Shown here: one piece after another, positions 1 to 7,330 of the stretch
Layout: every line of letters begins with the position of its first letter
How positions within the stretch are numbered: position 1 is the stretch's first letter
From: Flavobacterium sp.
GTDB taxonomy: Bacteria > Bacteroidota > Bacteroidia > Flavobacteriales > Flavobacteriaceae
Length of the DNA stretch: 16,253 bases
Direction: 5' to 3'
Assembly: GCA_005792865.1 (NCBI GenBank)
Contig: SXQR01000055.1
Location: 1-16,253 of the forward strand
Made by a program: the position numbers and the translations under genes
The notes under the pieces: generated by a model
What the model was told of the DNA's origin: nothing
The model's input: only the letters and a program-made list of their open reading frames with translations
The model's database searches: none

Positions 1-1
1 A

Positions 2-466
2 CCCTACCGCGAGCGCAAGTCCATTTCCACCGAGCGTACCTTCAACGACGATTCCATTGACATTGCCATGATGAAATCGATGCTCATCGGGATGATCGAA
101 CGGCTTTCCTTCCAGCTCCGCGCCGAACAGTGGCTTGCCTCCACGCTCGTGCTCAAGATCCGCTATGCCAATTTTGATACCGAGACCCGGCAGGCACAGG
201 TTTCCTATACCTCCGCCGACCACATCCTGATCAAAAAGGGGCTGGAACTTTTTGACAAACATTACCAACGCAGGATGCGCGTGCGAATGATCGGGGTGAG
301 TTTCAAGGGGCTGGTGCGCGGGACCTACCAGATCAACATCTTTGAGGATACGCTCGAAATGCTCTCACTTTACCAGGCCATGGACCGTATCCGCAACCGA
401 TTTGGCGCCGCCGCGGTAGGGCGTTGTGCCGGTGCCGATCTCAATACCGACCGCGATGTTGCTTAA
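2..466 (+). CDS. dinB: DNA polymerase IV (Y-family), C-terminal part
   Basis: This is the 3' end of a gene entering from the left edge. The frame is open from base 2 and stops with TAA at 464-466, so about 154 residues are visible. They correspond to the little-finger (IMS_C) domain of DinB-type translesion polymerases. It opens with the family segment KSISTERTF and closes with an AMDRIRNRFG helix. QINIF (bases 329-343) sits where many DinB proteins carry their beta-clamp-binding motif (QLxLF type), directly before that helix, so it is a likely clamp tether. The catalytic palm and fingers lie outside the window, so activity cannot be judged. The last 11 bases overlap the start of dnaE, implying co-transcription and translational coupling. 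The likely role is lesion bypass together with the downstream DnaE. Family assignment is confident; the SOS link is inferred. Confidence 0.9.
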   Translation, partial: PYRERKSISTERTFNDDSIDIAMMKSMLIGMIERLSFQLRAEQWLASTLVLKIRYANFDTETRQAQVSYTSADHILIKKGLELFDKHYQRRMRVRMIGVSFKGLVRGTYQINIFEDTLEMLSLYQAMDRIRNRFGAAAVGRCAGADLNTDRDVA

Positions 467-3400
467 CTGCCATTCCTACCACAGCCTCCGCTACGGCACG
501 ATCCCCGTCGATGTCCTGGTCCAACAGGCCGTGGAGAAAGGCGTGGGCGCGATGGCCCTGACCGATATCAACACCGTGACGGGCATCTATGAATTCTCCA
601 GATTGTGCCGGGCCGCCGGAATCAAGCCGCTCGTGGGGATGGATTTCCGGGATGGGGACAGATGGCGTTATATCGCCATCGCGAAAAATACCCGTGGAAT
701 CGCGCAGATGAACCGCCTGCGCACGCACCACAATTTTGAGAATACGCCATTGCCCGATGCGCCCGGGCTCAAGGATGCGTTTGTGATCTATCCGCTGGAG
801 CATTTCCCCGAAAAGCTCTCAGACTCCGAATACATCGGTGTAAAGCGCGAACAATTGCCGCTTTTGCTGGGCCGCCGCCTTATGGAACTTGCTCCCAAAA
901 TGGTGATGCTCCATCCGGTGACCATTTGCAATGACGATGAATTCCGGCTTCACAAGATCCTTCGGGCCGTTGACCACAACATCCTGTTGTCAAAACTTGA
1001 AGCGGATAATCATTGCGCCCCATCCGAAGCCATGATGTCCGAATCCGACCTCGAACAGGCATTTTCCCGTTATCCGGAAATCATCGCCAACACCCGCCAC
1101 ATCGTGGAAAATTGCGATTTTGACTTTGATTTTGGCATTCCCAAGAACAAGAAACATTATACCGGTTCGGCACAGAGCGACATCGAACTCCTGACCTCGC
1201 TGGCCCGGCAGGGGATGGCCTGGCGGTATGGGACTAAACACAAAGCCGCTGCCACAAGGGTGGAGAAGGAGCTCAAGGTCATCCACGACCTGGGTTTCAG
1301 CGGGTATTTCCTGATCACCTGGGATATCATCCGCTACAGCAACAGTCGTGGTTTCATGCATATCGGACGGGGTAGCGGCGCCAACAGCATCATTGCTTAT
1401 TGTCTGGGGATCACCGATATATGCCCGCTTGAACTCGATCTTTATTTCGAGCGTTTCCTCAACCTGAACCGTAAGACGCCTCCCGATTTCGACATCGACT
1501 GGTCCTGGAAGGAACGCGATGATATATTGGACTACATTTTCCATCGGTATGGGCGTGACCACGTGGCTTTTTGCGGCACCAACGTCGAGTTCAAGTACCG
1601 GTCGATCTTTCGCGAGGTGGGCAAAGTCTTCGGGCTTCCGAAGGAGGAACTCGACGCGCTGGCCACGCGGCCGATGTCCACGCATGATGACAATTCGGTG
1701 GTGCGTGAGGTGCAACGGTACGGCAAGATGCTCGAGCGGTTCCCGAACCAGCGCAGCATGCATTCGTGCGGGATATTGATTTCGGAAGAACCCATCACCC
1801 ATTATTCTGCGCTCGAGATGCCGCCTAAGGGCTTTCCCATCGTACAGTTCGACATGCATGTGGCCGAGGAGATCGGGTTCGACAAATTTGACATATTGAG
1901 CCAGCGCGGTATCGGACATATCGACGACACCGTAAAACTCATCGAAAAGAACCGCGGCATCCAGGTGGATATCCGCAACACGTCACTTTCAAAAAACGAG
2001 GCGCGTTGCAACGAATTTTTGGGGCGCGGAAAGACAATTGGCTGTTTTTACATCGAGAGCCCGGCCATGCGGGGGCTTTTGCGAAGGCTCAAATGCGACA
2101 ATTACCGCACCCTGGTTGCGGCTTCCTCCATCATCCGCCCCGGTGTGGCGCAATCGGGCATGATGAAGGAATACATTTACCGCCACAACCATCCGGACAA
2201 ATTTGAATATTTCCACGAAGTTTTCAGGGAACAATTGGGAGAGACTTACGGCATCATGGTCTATCAGGAAGATGTGATCAAGATCGCCTTGCATTATGGG
2301 GGGCTGCCCGCGGCCGACGGTGATATTCTGCGTCGTGCCATGAGCGGCAAGGGCCGGTCCAAATCGGCGTTGCAGAAAGTGCGTGACAACTTTTTTGAAT
2401 GTTGCGAAAAACAGGGACATCCGCGCGCGCTCAGTGAGGAAATTTACAGGCAGATAGAATCCTTTGCGGGATATTCATTCTGCAAGGCGCACTCGGCCTC
2501 GTACGCGGTGGAGAGTTACCAGAGCCTTTACCTCAAGGTGTATTTCCCCATTGAGTTCATGGCGGCCGTGATCAACAACCAGGGCGGGTTTTACCGTACC
2601 GAAGTTTATGTGCACGAGGCGCGGATGTCCGGGGCCGGGATCCACAACCCGTGCATCAATAAAAGCGAGGTGGGGACAACGGTTTACGGTGATGACATCT
2701 ACCTGGGATTCATGCACCTTGAAGGCCTTGAAGGCAAACTTGTCAACCTGATACCGCGTGAAAGGGAGACAAACGGGCCGTTTGCCTCATTGGAGGATTT
2801 CATCAGGCGTGTGCCGATTGGGGTGGAAGCGATGCAGATCCTGATTTTCATAGGCGCATTCCGCTTTACGGGGAAATCCAAGAGTGAATTGCTGGTCACG
2901 GCCCGGTTGTTATTGGTCAATTTCAAGCCTGAATCGCGCGGGCCGGCACTGTTGGAGGAGCCGCCCAGGGAATTCCGCTTGCCCATACTTGAACGTTCGG
3001 TCTTTGAGGATGCCTTTGATGAGATTGAACTGTTGGGATTTCCCATATCCTGTTCACCGTTTGATTTGTTGCAGACCCGGTACCGAGGTGACGTCATGGC
3101 GCGTGAACTGAACCTGCACCATAAAAAAACCGTGCGGATGCTGGCCTACCTGATATCAAAAAAGCAGGTCCCCACCAAGTTGGGCGATATGTACTTCGGG
3201 ACGTGGATCGATGCCGAAGGCGAATTTTTTGACACCGCACACTTCCCGGACAGCCTGCGCAAATACGATTTTGCCGGCGGGGGATGTTACCTGTTATTGG
3301 GTCAGGTGGAGGTGGACTATCATTTCCCGACCATTACGATCGTCAAGATGGCCAAGATGCCATTTATCCCCGATCCGCGGTATGAGAACGCAAAAGACTG

Positions 3401-3524
3401 GCAGTTCCGGGCACACCAGAACATCCGGGAAGACATCAGCATGACGCAACGGGATCCCTATCCGCAGGCACATGAGATCAACTTGCCGCGGTACAAAATG
3501 GAGATGGGAAGGCAGGCTTACTAA
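456..3524 (+). CDS. dnaE: DNA polymerase III alpha subunit, second (error-prone-type) DnaE
   Basis: A C-family DNA polymerase of 1022 residues. The ATG at 456 is chosen because the protein then begins MLLNCHSYHS, the usual start of the PHP domain; an in-frame ATG at 426 would add ten atypical residues and overlap dinB more. Order: PHP domain (about 1-250), polymerase palm and fingers (about 270-800), helix-hairpin-helix and OB-like C-terminus. The catalytic aspartates are visible as PDFDIDW (D346, D348) and KFDIL (D479). The PHP domain reads TDI (36-38) where metal-binding PHP domains read TDH, so its nuclease site is probably dead. The protein is shorter than E. coli DnaE (1160 aa), and I see no tau-binding tail or clear clamp motif. 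It starts inside dinB, so the two are probably co-expressed. This pairing and architecture suggest a DnaE2/ImuC-like role in damage-induced synthesis rather than the replicative enzyme. Its stop overlaps that of ribB on the other strand. Confidence 0.92.
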   Translation: MLLNCHSYHSLRYGTIPVDVLVQQAVEKGVGAMALTDINTVTGIYEFSRLCRAAGIKPLVGMDFRDGDRWRYIAIAKNTRGIAQMNRLRTHHNFENTPLPDAPGLKDAFVIYPLEHFPEKLSDSEYIGVKREQLPLLLGRRLMELAPKMVMLHPVTICNDDEFRLHKILRAVDHNILLSKLEADNHCAPSEAMMSESDLEQAFSRYPEIIANTRHIVENCDFDFDFGIPKNKKHYTGSAQSDIELLTSLARQGMAWRYGTKHKAAATRVEKELKVIHDLGFSGYFLITWDIIRYSNSRGFMHIGRGSGANSIIAYCLGITDICPLELDLYFERFLNLNRKTPPDFDIDWSWKERDDILDYIFHRYGRDHVAFCGTNVEFKYRSIFREVGKVFGLPKEELDALATRPMSTHDDNSVVREVQRYGKMLERFPNQRSMHSCGILISEEPITHYSALEMPPKGFPIVQFDMHVAEEIGFDKFDILSQRGIGHIDDTVKLIEKNRGIQVDIRNTSLSKNEARCNEFLGRGKTIGCFYIESPAMRGLLRRLKCDNYRTLVAASSIIRPGVAQSGMMKEYIYRHNHPDKFEYFHEVFREQLGETYGIMVYQEDVIKIALHYGGLPAADGDILRRAMSGKGRSKSALQKVRDNFFECCEKQGHPRALSEEIYRQIESFAGYSFCKAHSASYAVESYQSLYLKVYFPIEFMAAVINNQGGFYRTEVYVHEARMSGAGIHNPCINKSEVGTTVYGDDIYLGFMHLEGLEGKLVNLIPRERETNGPFASLEDFIRRVPIGVEAMQILIFIGAFRFTGKSKSELLVTARLLLVNFKPESRGPALLEEPPREFRLPILERSVFEDAFDEIELLGFPISCSPFDLLQTRYRGDVMARELNLHHKKTVRMLAYLISKKQVPTKLGDMYFGTWIDAEGEFFDTAHFPDSLRKYDFAGGGCYLLLGQVEVDYHFPTITIVKMAKMPFIPDPRYENAKDWQFRAHQNIREDISMTQRDPYPQAHEINLPRYKMEMGRQAY

Positions 3525-4657
3525 TAAGGAACGTATTCGGTGATCTCGAGGCCGTAACCAATCATCCCGACGCGCTTGCCGTGTTCGCTGCTATTGGAAA
3601 TCAGCCGGATCTTTGAAATATCGATATCATGAAGGATCTGCGCGCCGATGCCAAAGTCCTTGATGTCCATCTTGACCTGCGGGGCCTTGAAGACGCCTTT
3701 GGCCTGGAGGCCCTTGAGTTCCGTAATGCGGCCCAAAAGATCGTTGGGATGGATTTCCTGATTGATAAAAAGTACGGCGCCCCGGCCTTCGCGCTCGATG
3801 AGGCGGAACATATCGTCAAGTTTTTTATCGGCATCGTTGGTCAAGGTGCCCAGGATGTCATTATTGACCGAAGTGGAATTGATTCTCGTCAACACCGGAT
3901 CGCCGATGTTCCACGTCCCGCGGGTAAGCGCAATGTGGACCTGTTTGTTGGTCGTCTGCTGATAGGCCCGCATCCTGTATGTGCCAAATCGCGTCTCGAT
4001 GTCAAAATCCTCCTTTTTGACAATCAACGAATCGTGTTGCATGCGGTAGGCCACGAGCGCCTCGATCGAGACCAGTTTCAGGTTGAATTTTTTCGCGACC
4101 TCAAAAAGTTGGGGCAGGCGTGCCATTGAACCATCCTCGTTCATGATCTCCACGATGACCCCGGCGGGCCTGAATCCGGCCAGACGCGCAAAATCAATGG
4201 CAGCCTCGGTGTGACCGGTACGCCTCAAAACACCGCCCTGCTTGGCAATCGGTGGAAAGATATGCCCCGGGCGCGCCAGATCGTGCGGCTTGGTGTCGGA
4301 ATTTGCGAGGGCTTTGATCGTTTTTGCCCTGTCAGAGGCTGAGATACCGGTGGTGACACCGTCACCGCGCAGATCCACCGATACGGTAAACGCGGTTTCC
4401 ATCGGATCGGTATTGTTGTTGACCATGACCTGCAGCCCAAGTTCCTTGCAGCGATTCTCGGTCAGGGGGGCACAAATCAGCCCACGGCCGTGCATGGCCA
4501 TGAAATTGATCATTTCAGGCGTCACCTTTTCGGCAGCGGCCAGAAAGTCACCTTCGTTTTCACGATCCTCATCGTCAACCACAATGATTACCTTTCCCTG
4601 GCGAATGTCCTCGATTGCTTCTTCTATCGTGTTGAGCGTCATGTTTTCGGCCATCAT
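3521..4657 (-). CDS. ribB: 3,4-dihydroxy-2-butanone-4-phosphate synthase with degenerate GTP cyclohydrolase II domain
   Basis: A 378-residue protein with the layout of bifunctional RibBA. The N-terminal DHBP synthase half (about 6-208) is intact: DDEDRENEGDF (28-38), SASDRAKTI (106-114), GHIFPP (131-136) and RTGHTEAAIDFARLAG (146-161). It converts ribulose 5-phosphate to the four-carbon precursor of riboflavin. The C-terminal half (about 215-378) has the GCHII fold, recognisable from EGRG and DFGIGAQIL, but the zinc and active-site segments have changed. RVHSECLTGD became RINSTSVNND (258-267) and the CDC segment became NDAD (274-277), so all three zinc cysteines are gone. I infer that it makes only the DHBP branch and that an active GTP cyclohydrolase II is encoded elsewhere. 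This resembles RibBX-type variants described in Proteobacteria. The start ATG overlaps the lptF/G stop (ATGA; an ATG one codon later is equally possible). It is last in its operon. Confidence 0.93.
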   Translation of the reverse strand: MMAENMTLNTIEEAIEDIRQGKVIIVVDDEDRENEGDFLAAAEKVTPEMINFMAMHGRGLICAPLTENRCKELGLQVMVNNNTDPMETAFTVSVDLRGDGVTTGISASDRAKTIKALANSDTKPHDLARPGHIFPPIAKQGGVLRRTGHTEAAIDFARLAGFRPAGVIVEIMNEDGSMARLPQLFEVAKKFNLKLVSIEALVAYRMQHDSLIVKKEDFDIETRFGTYRMRAYQQTTNKQVHIALTRGTWNIGDPVLTRINSTSVNNDILGTLTNDADKKLDDMFRLIEREGRGAVLFINQEIHPNDLLGRITELKGLQAKGVFKAPQVKMDIKDFGIGAQILHDIDISKIRLISNSSEHGKRVGMIGYGLEITEYVPY

Positions 4658-6648
4658 ATGTTGCTTTTGCGCAGCGCCATCTTAAGCGCACGCCTGTTGG
4701 TGAAATATTGGACAATGAACAGGGGCATTCCCGTCAGCATGGCGAGCCATCTGGGCCAACCAATTCGGTTACCCGTAAGCCTGGAAATCCTTTTGAGGCG
4801 TTGCAGCGATTTGAGCAGGCTGAAGTAAAAACCCACCAGCACGATGAAAGCGGGTATCACCACCCAGATGAGCCTGGAGTTGTTCTGCAGCACCAGTACC
4901 AGTACGACGGCGAGGAAGAACAGGATAAGCGTCAGGTTGCTGTCCATGCGGTAACTTTCCAAAGATTCGCGCAACAATTCATGCTCGCGATTGAAAAGTT
5001 TGCCCTGCCTGACCAAATCTTCCTGCGTGATGCCGCGCTCCTCGAGCACCTTGAGCACCTGGATCCTTTTGACTTCGGGCAGGCTTTGCTTCGCGGCATT
5101 GTAAACCATTTCGATCAGGATATCGGTCTCGAGGCCCTGTAGGACGAGATAATCCTCATCCGAACTGATCCGCGCCACATTAAGGTTGACGATCCGGTCC
5201 TGATCGGCGGTAGCGTCCTCGGTCTTGCTCTTCCCGAACATCTTGCGAAGCGGGACCGTCAGCCAATCAAAATCAAAAGTCACCTGCTTGTCGTTGGTCG
5301 CGCGGTAGGTCAGCATGACGGCAAAAGGCGTCAGGACGATTGACGACATCCAGGTGCCCAGGAAAGGAGAGATCCCGTTCTCCTGTGCGACTTTCTTGCC
5401 GAAGGTATTGATGAAGTGGAAAACAATGAAGACCAGTACCGCGAAAACGATGGGAAGCCCCAGTCCGCCCTTGCGGATGATCGCCCCAAGGGGAGCGCCG
5501 ATGAAAAACATCAGGAAACAGGCGTATGCGATAACAAATTTATCATGAAGTGCGATCCAGTGATTATTGATGTTCTTGATCTTGCTCTCCAGGTCAAATC
5601 GCGAACCGTCGATCGTAAAATTGGTGTTCATGACATTGCCCCGCGCAACCTTGAGGATTTCTGCGCGTTCGGTGGGCGCGTACAACGCCAGCAGGTCTTT
5701 CGGGACCGCCGCATTTTCCTTTTTCGCCAACCCGCGTCCTGCGGCGATGATGCCGGTGCGCTGGTAAATGTTGTCGGTAAAGGAAATCACCTCGCGTTCA
5801 TAATTTCGATCGAGCGAATCGAGCGTATAGGTGAGCTCGCCGACGTTGAGCATTGTGTTGGTGTTGGTGATCTGCTCCTCATCGAGGTTGGTCTTGTTGA
5901 GCATCGAAAGATCGATATTGATCACATATTGCCTGAACGAACTCTTCGCGAAGGGCATTTTCTTGCGCTCCTCATGCTTTTTTGGGACGATGTCCTCATA
6001 ATAATAGCCGTCTCGCAGAATGAGTTTCAGGATGTTGGAATCCTCGTTGCTGACCAGTTCGCCCGAGCGCGCCTTGATCACGGTATTGTTGCTTGCCAGG
6101 TCACGGCTGGATTTTTTGTGGATGGTAACGCCCGAGAGAAGGTTTCCGTTCTCGCCCGATTTCTTGTCGACCTTGATATTGTACGTTCCGATATCGCTGA
6201 ACTGTCCCTCAGCGATAGCCATGGCGGGCTTGACCTGCGCGATGTTCCGCCTGAAATTGATGAACTTGTACTCGGCGTACGGGATGACATTGTTGGCAAA
6301 GGAAAACGAGGCGATCGCCAGCAGGAGAATGAATACCGACAGTCCGCGCATCGCCCTTTGCAGGGAAATTCCCGCCGACTTCATGGCCGCGAATTCATAG
6401 TTTTCGGCAAACGACCCAAAGGTCATGATGGATGCCAAAACGATGGAAAGCGGGAGCACGAGAGGAACGATGCTCGGCATCTTGAAAAGCAGGAATTTAA
6501 AGATCAGGACCAGGTCAAGGTCTTTCCCGGCAAGTTCGCCGATAAAAAGCCACACGGTCTGGAGGATGAAGATCAAAAAGAGGATGACAAATACGGTCGA
6601 GAACGTAATGATGAAACTCTTAAGGATGTATTTGTCGAGTATTTTCAC
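4654..6648 (-). CDS. LptF/LptG-family LPS export permease, C-terminally extended
   Basis: A 664-residue inner-membrane permease of the YjgP/YjgQ family, which with LptB drives LPS from the inner membrane toward the periplasmic bridge. The family N-terminus MKILDKYILKSF is present. Three membrane segments lie near 12-33, 55-80 and 98-120, then a periplasmic beta-rich region (about 125-365), then three more (about 370-387, 397-416, 430-450). The start is GTG at 6648; no ATG lies near it, and the family N-terminus fixes the choice. E. coli LptF and LptG are about 360 residues, so roughly 200 extra residues follow: a charged helical cytoplasmic stretch (about 460-565), two strongly hydrophobic helices (about 572-611) and a basic tail. 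F versus G cannot be settled here; the partner must lie elsewhere. The gap to lolA is 3 bp and the overlap with ribB 4 bp. Confidence 0.9.
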   Translation of the reverse strand: MKILDKYILKSFIITFSTVFVILFLIFILQTVWLFIGELAGKDLDLVLIFKFLLFKMPSIVPLVLPLSIVLASIMTFGSFAENYEFAAMKSAGISLQRAMRGLSVFILLLAIASFSFANNVIPYAEYKFINFRRNIAQVKPAMAIAEGQFSDIGTYNIKVDKKSGENGNLLSGVTIHKKSSRDLASNNTVIKARSGELVSNEDSNILKLILRDGYYYEDIVPKKHEERKKMPFAKSSFRQYVINIDLSMLNKTNLDEEQITNTNTMLNVGELTYTLDSLDRNYEREVISFTDNIYQRTGIIAAGRGLAKKENAAVPKDLLALYAPTERAEILKVARGNVMNTNFTIDGSRFDLESKIKNINNHWIALHDKFVIAYACFLMFFIGAPLGAIIRKGGLGLPIVFAVLVFIVFHFINTFGKKVAQENGISPFLGTWMSSIVLTPFAVMLTYRATNDKQVTFDFDWLTVPLRKMFGKSKTEDATADQDRIVNLNVARISSDEDYLVLQGLETDILIEMVYNAAKQSLPEVKRIQVLKVLEERGITQEDLVRQGKLFNREHELLRESLESYRMDSNLTLILFFLAVVLVLVLQNNSRLIWVVIPAFIVLVGFYFSLLKSLQRLKRISRLTGNRIGWPRWLAMLTGMPLFIVQYFTNRRALKMALRKSNI

Positions 6649-6651
6649 AAA

Positions 6652-7329
6652 TTAATCCAATTTGTTGACGTAGTAATTCGGGTATTTGCTCTCGGCAAAA
6701 GTAAACTGATTCTTGGACAGCGGCTGGTTGGTTTTAAAAGAATTAACAGTGAGCGTGGTCTTGGTGCCATTGCGTCCCATTTCGATCAGGTTATAAATGT
6801 GCTTGGTCTGGACATCGATCCCCAAGAGGATTTCCTTTCTCTGGTCTTTCGACGAAATCGGGATGAGTTTGATGTACTGGATCTTCCGGCCCTTGACATT
6901 TTGCAAAATGTCCCATGAATACTTGTATCCCGAGTTGAAAAAGGTCAGCATTCGGGAAGGCGTGATCGCGTTCTCGTCCTTCTCGTCATATTTGGAGATC
7001 GTGATTTCCTCGTCCTCAGGGCTGATGGTGTAAGTCTTTTTCCCGTCAAACATCTTGGTCACGCCCATGAAATTCAGGTAATACATATTGCCCTTTAGCA
7101 CGACGTTGCCTTTGCTTTCCTGATTGATGTTCTCCCGGGCATTGGACAGTGCGTATTTGAATTCGATGGTGATGTTTTCATATGACCGGACCTTGGCGGC
7201 GACCTGGTCCAGCAATTCCTTCGCCTTCTTGTCCTGCGCGTGGACATTTGAAACCAAAAGCAGCGCGGTTGCCGTGATCACCATCAGCGGATTCTTGCGG
7301 CTTGAAAAAATATTCTTTATAAACTCCAT
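6652..7329 (-). CDS. lolA: LolA-like outer-membrane lipoprotein carrier
   Basis: A 225-residue periplasmic protein related to LolA, which ferries lipoproteins from the inner to the outer membrane. The ATG at 7329 is chosen because it gives a clean signal peptide (basic n-region, hydrophobic stretch about 14-28, cleavage after VHA at 29-31). An in-frame ATG at 7416 would add 29 residues without membrane character and overlap ftsK. The mature part shows the alternating beta-strand pattern of a LolA half-barrel, with segments such as YYLNFMGVTKMFDGKKTY and a C-terminal NQFTFAESKYPN. It starts 1 bp after the ftsK stop and ends 3 bp before the permease, so all are probably one transcript. No LolB is visible, as expected in Bacteroidota. 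Family membership is confident; exact cargo is not known. Confidence 0.88.
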   Translation of the reverse strand: MEFIKNIFSSRKNPLMVITATALLLVSNVHAQDKKAKELLDQVAAKVRSYENITIEFKYALSNARENINQESKGNVVLKGNMYYLNFMGVTKMFDGKKTYTISPEDEEITISKYDEKDENAITPSRMLTFFNSGYKYSWDILQNVKGRKIQYIKLIPISSKDQRKEILLGIDVQTKHIYNLIEMGRNGTKTTLTVNSFKTNQPLSKNQFTFAESKYPNYYVNKLD

Positions 7330-7330
7330 C

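Noticed and set aside
426..455. Upstream ATG at 426 as the dnaE start
   Set aside because: It adds ten residues unlike the family before the conserved MLLNCHS start and increases overlap with dinB.
990..1919. A 309-codon minus-strand open frame
   Set aside because: It lies wholly antisense to dnaE, whose catalytic motifs are intact there; no recognisable domain.
5416..6918. A 500-codon plus-strand open frame
   Set aside because: It is antisense to the LptF/LptG and lolA genes, has no family resemblance, and is rich in charged residues as expected from the complement of GC-rich codons.
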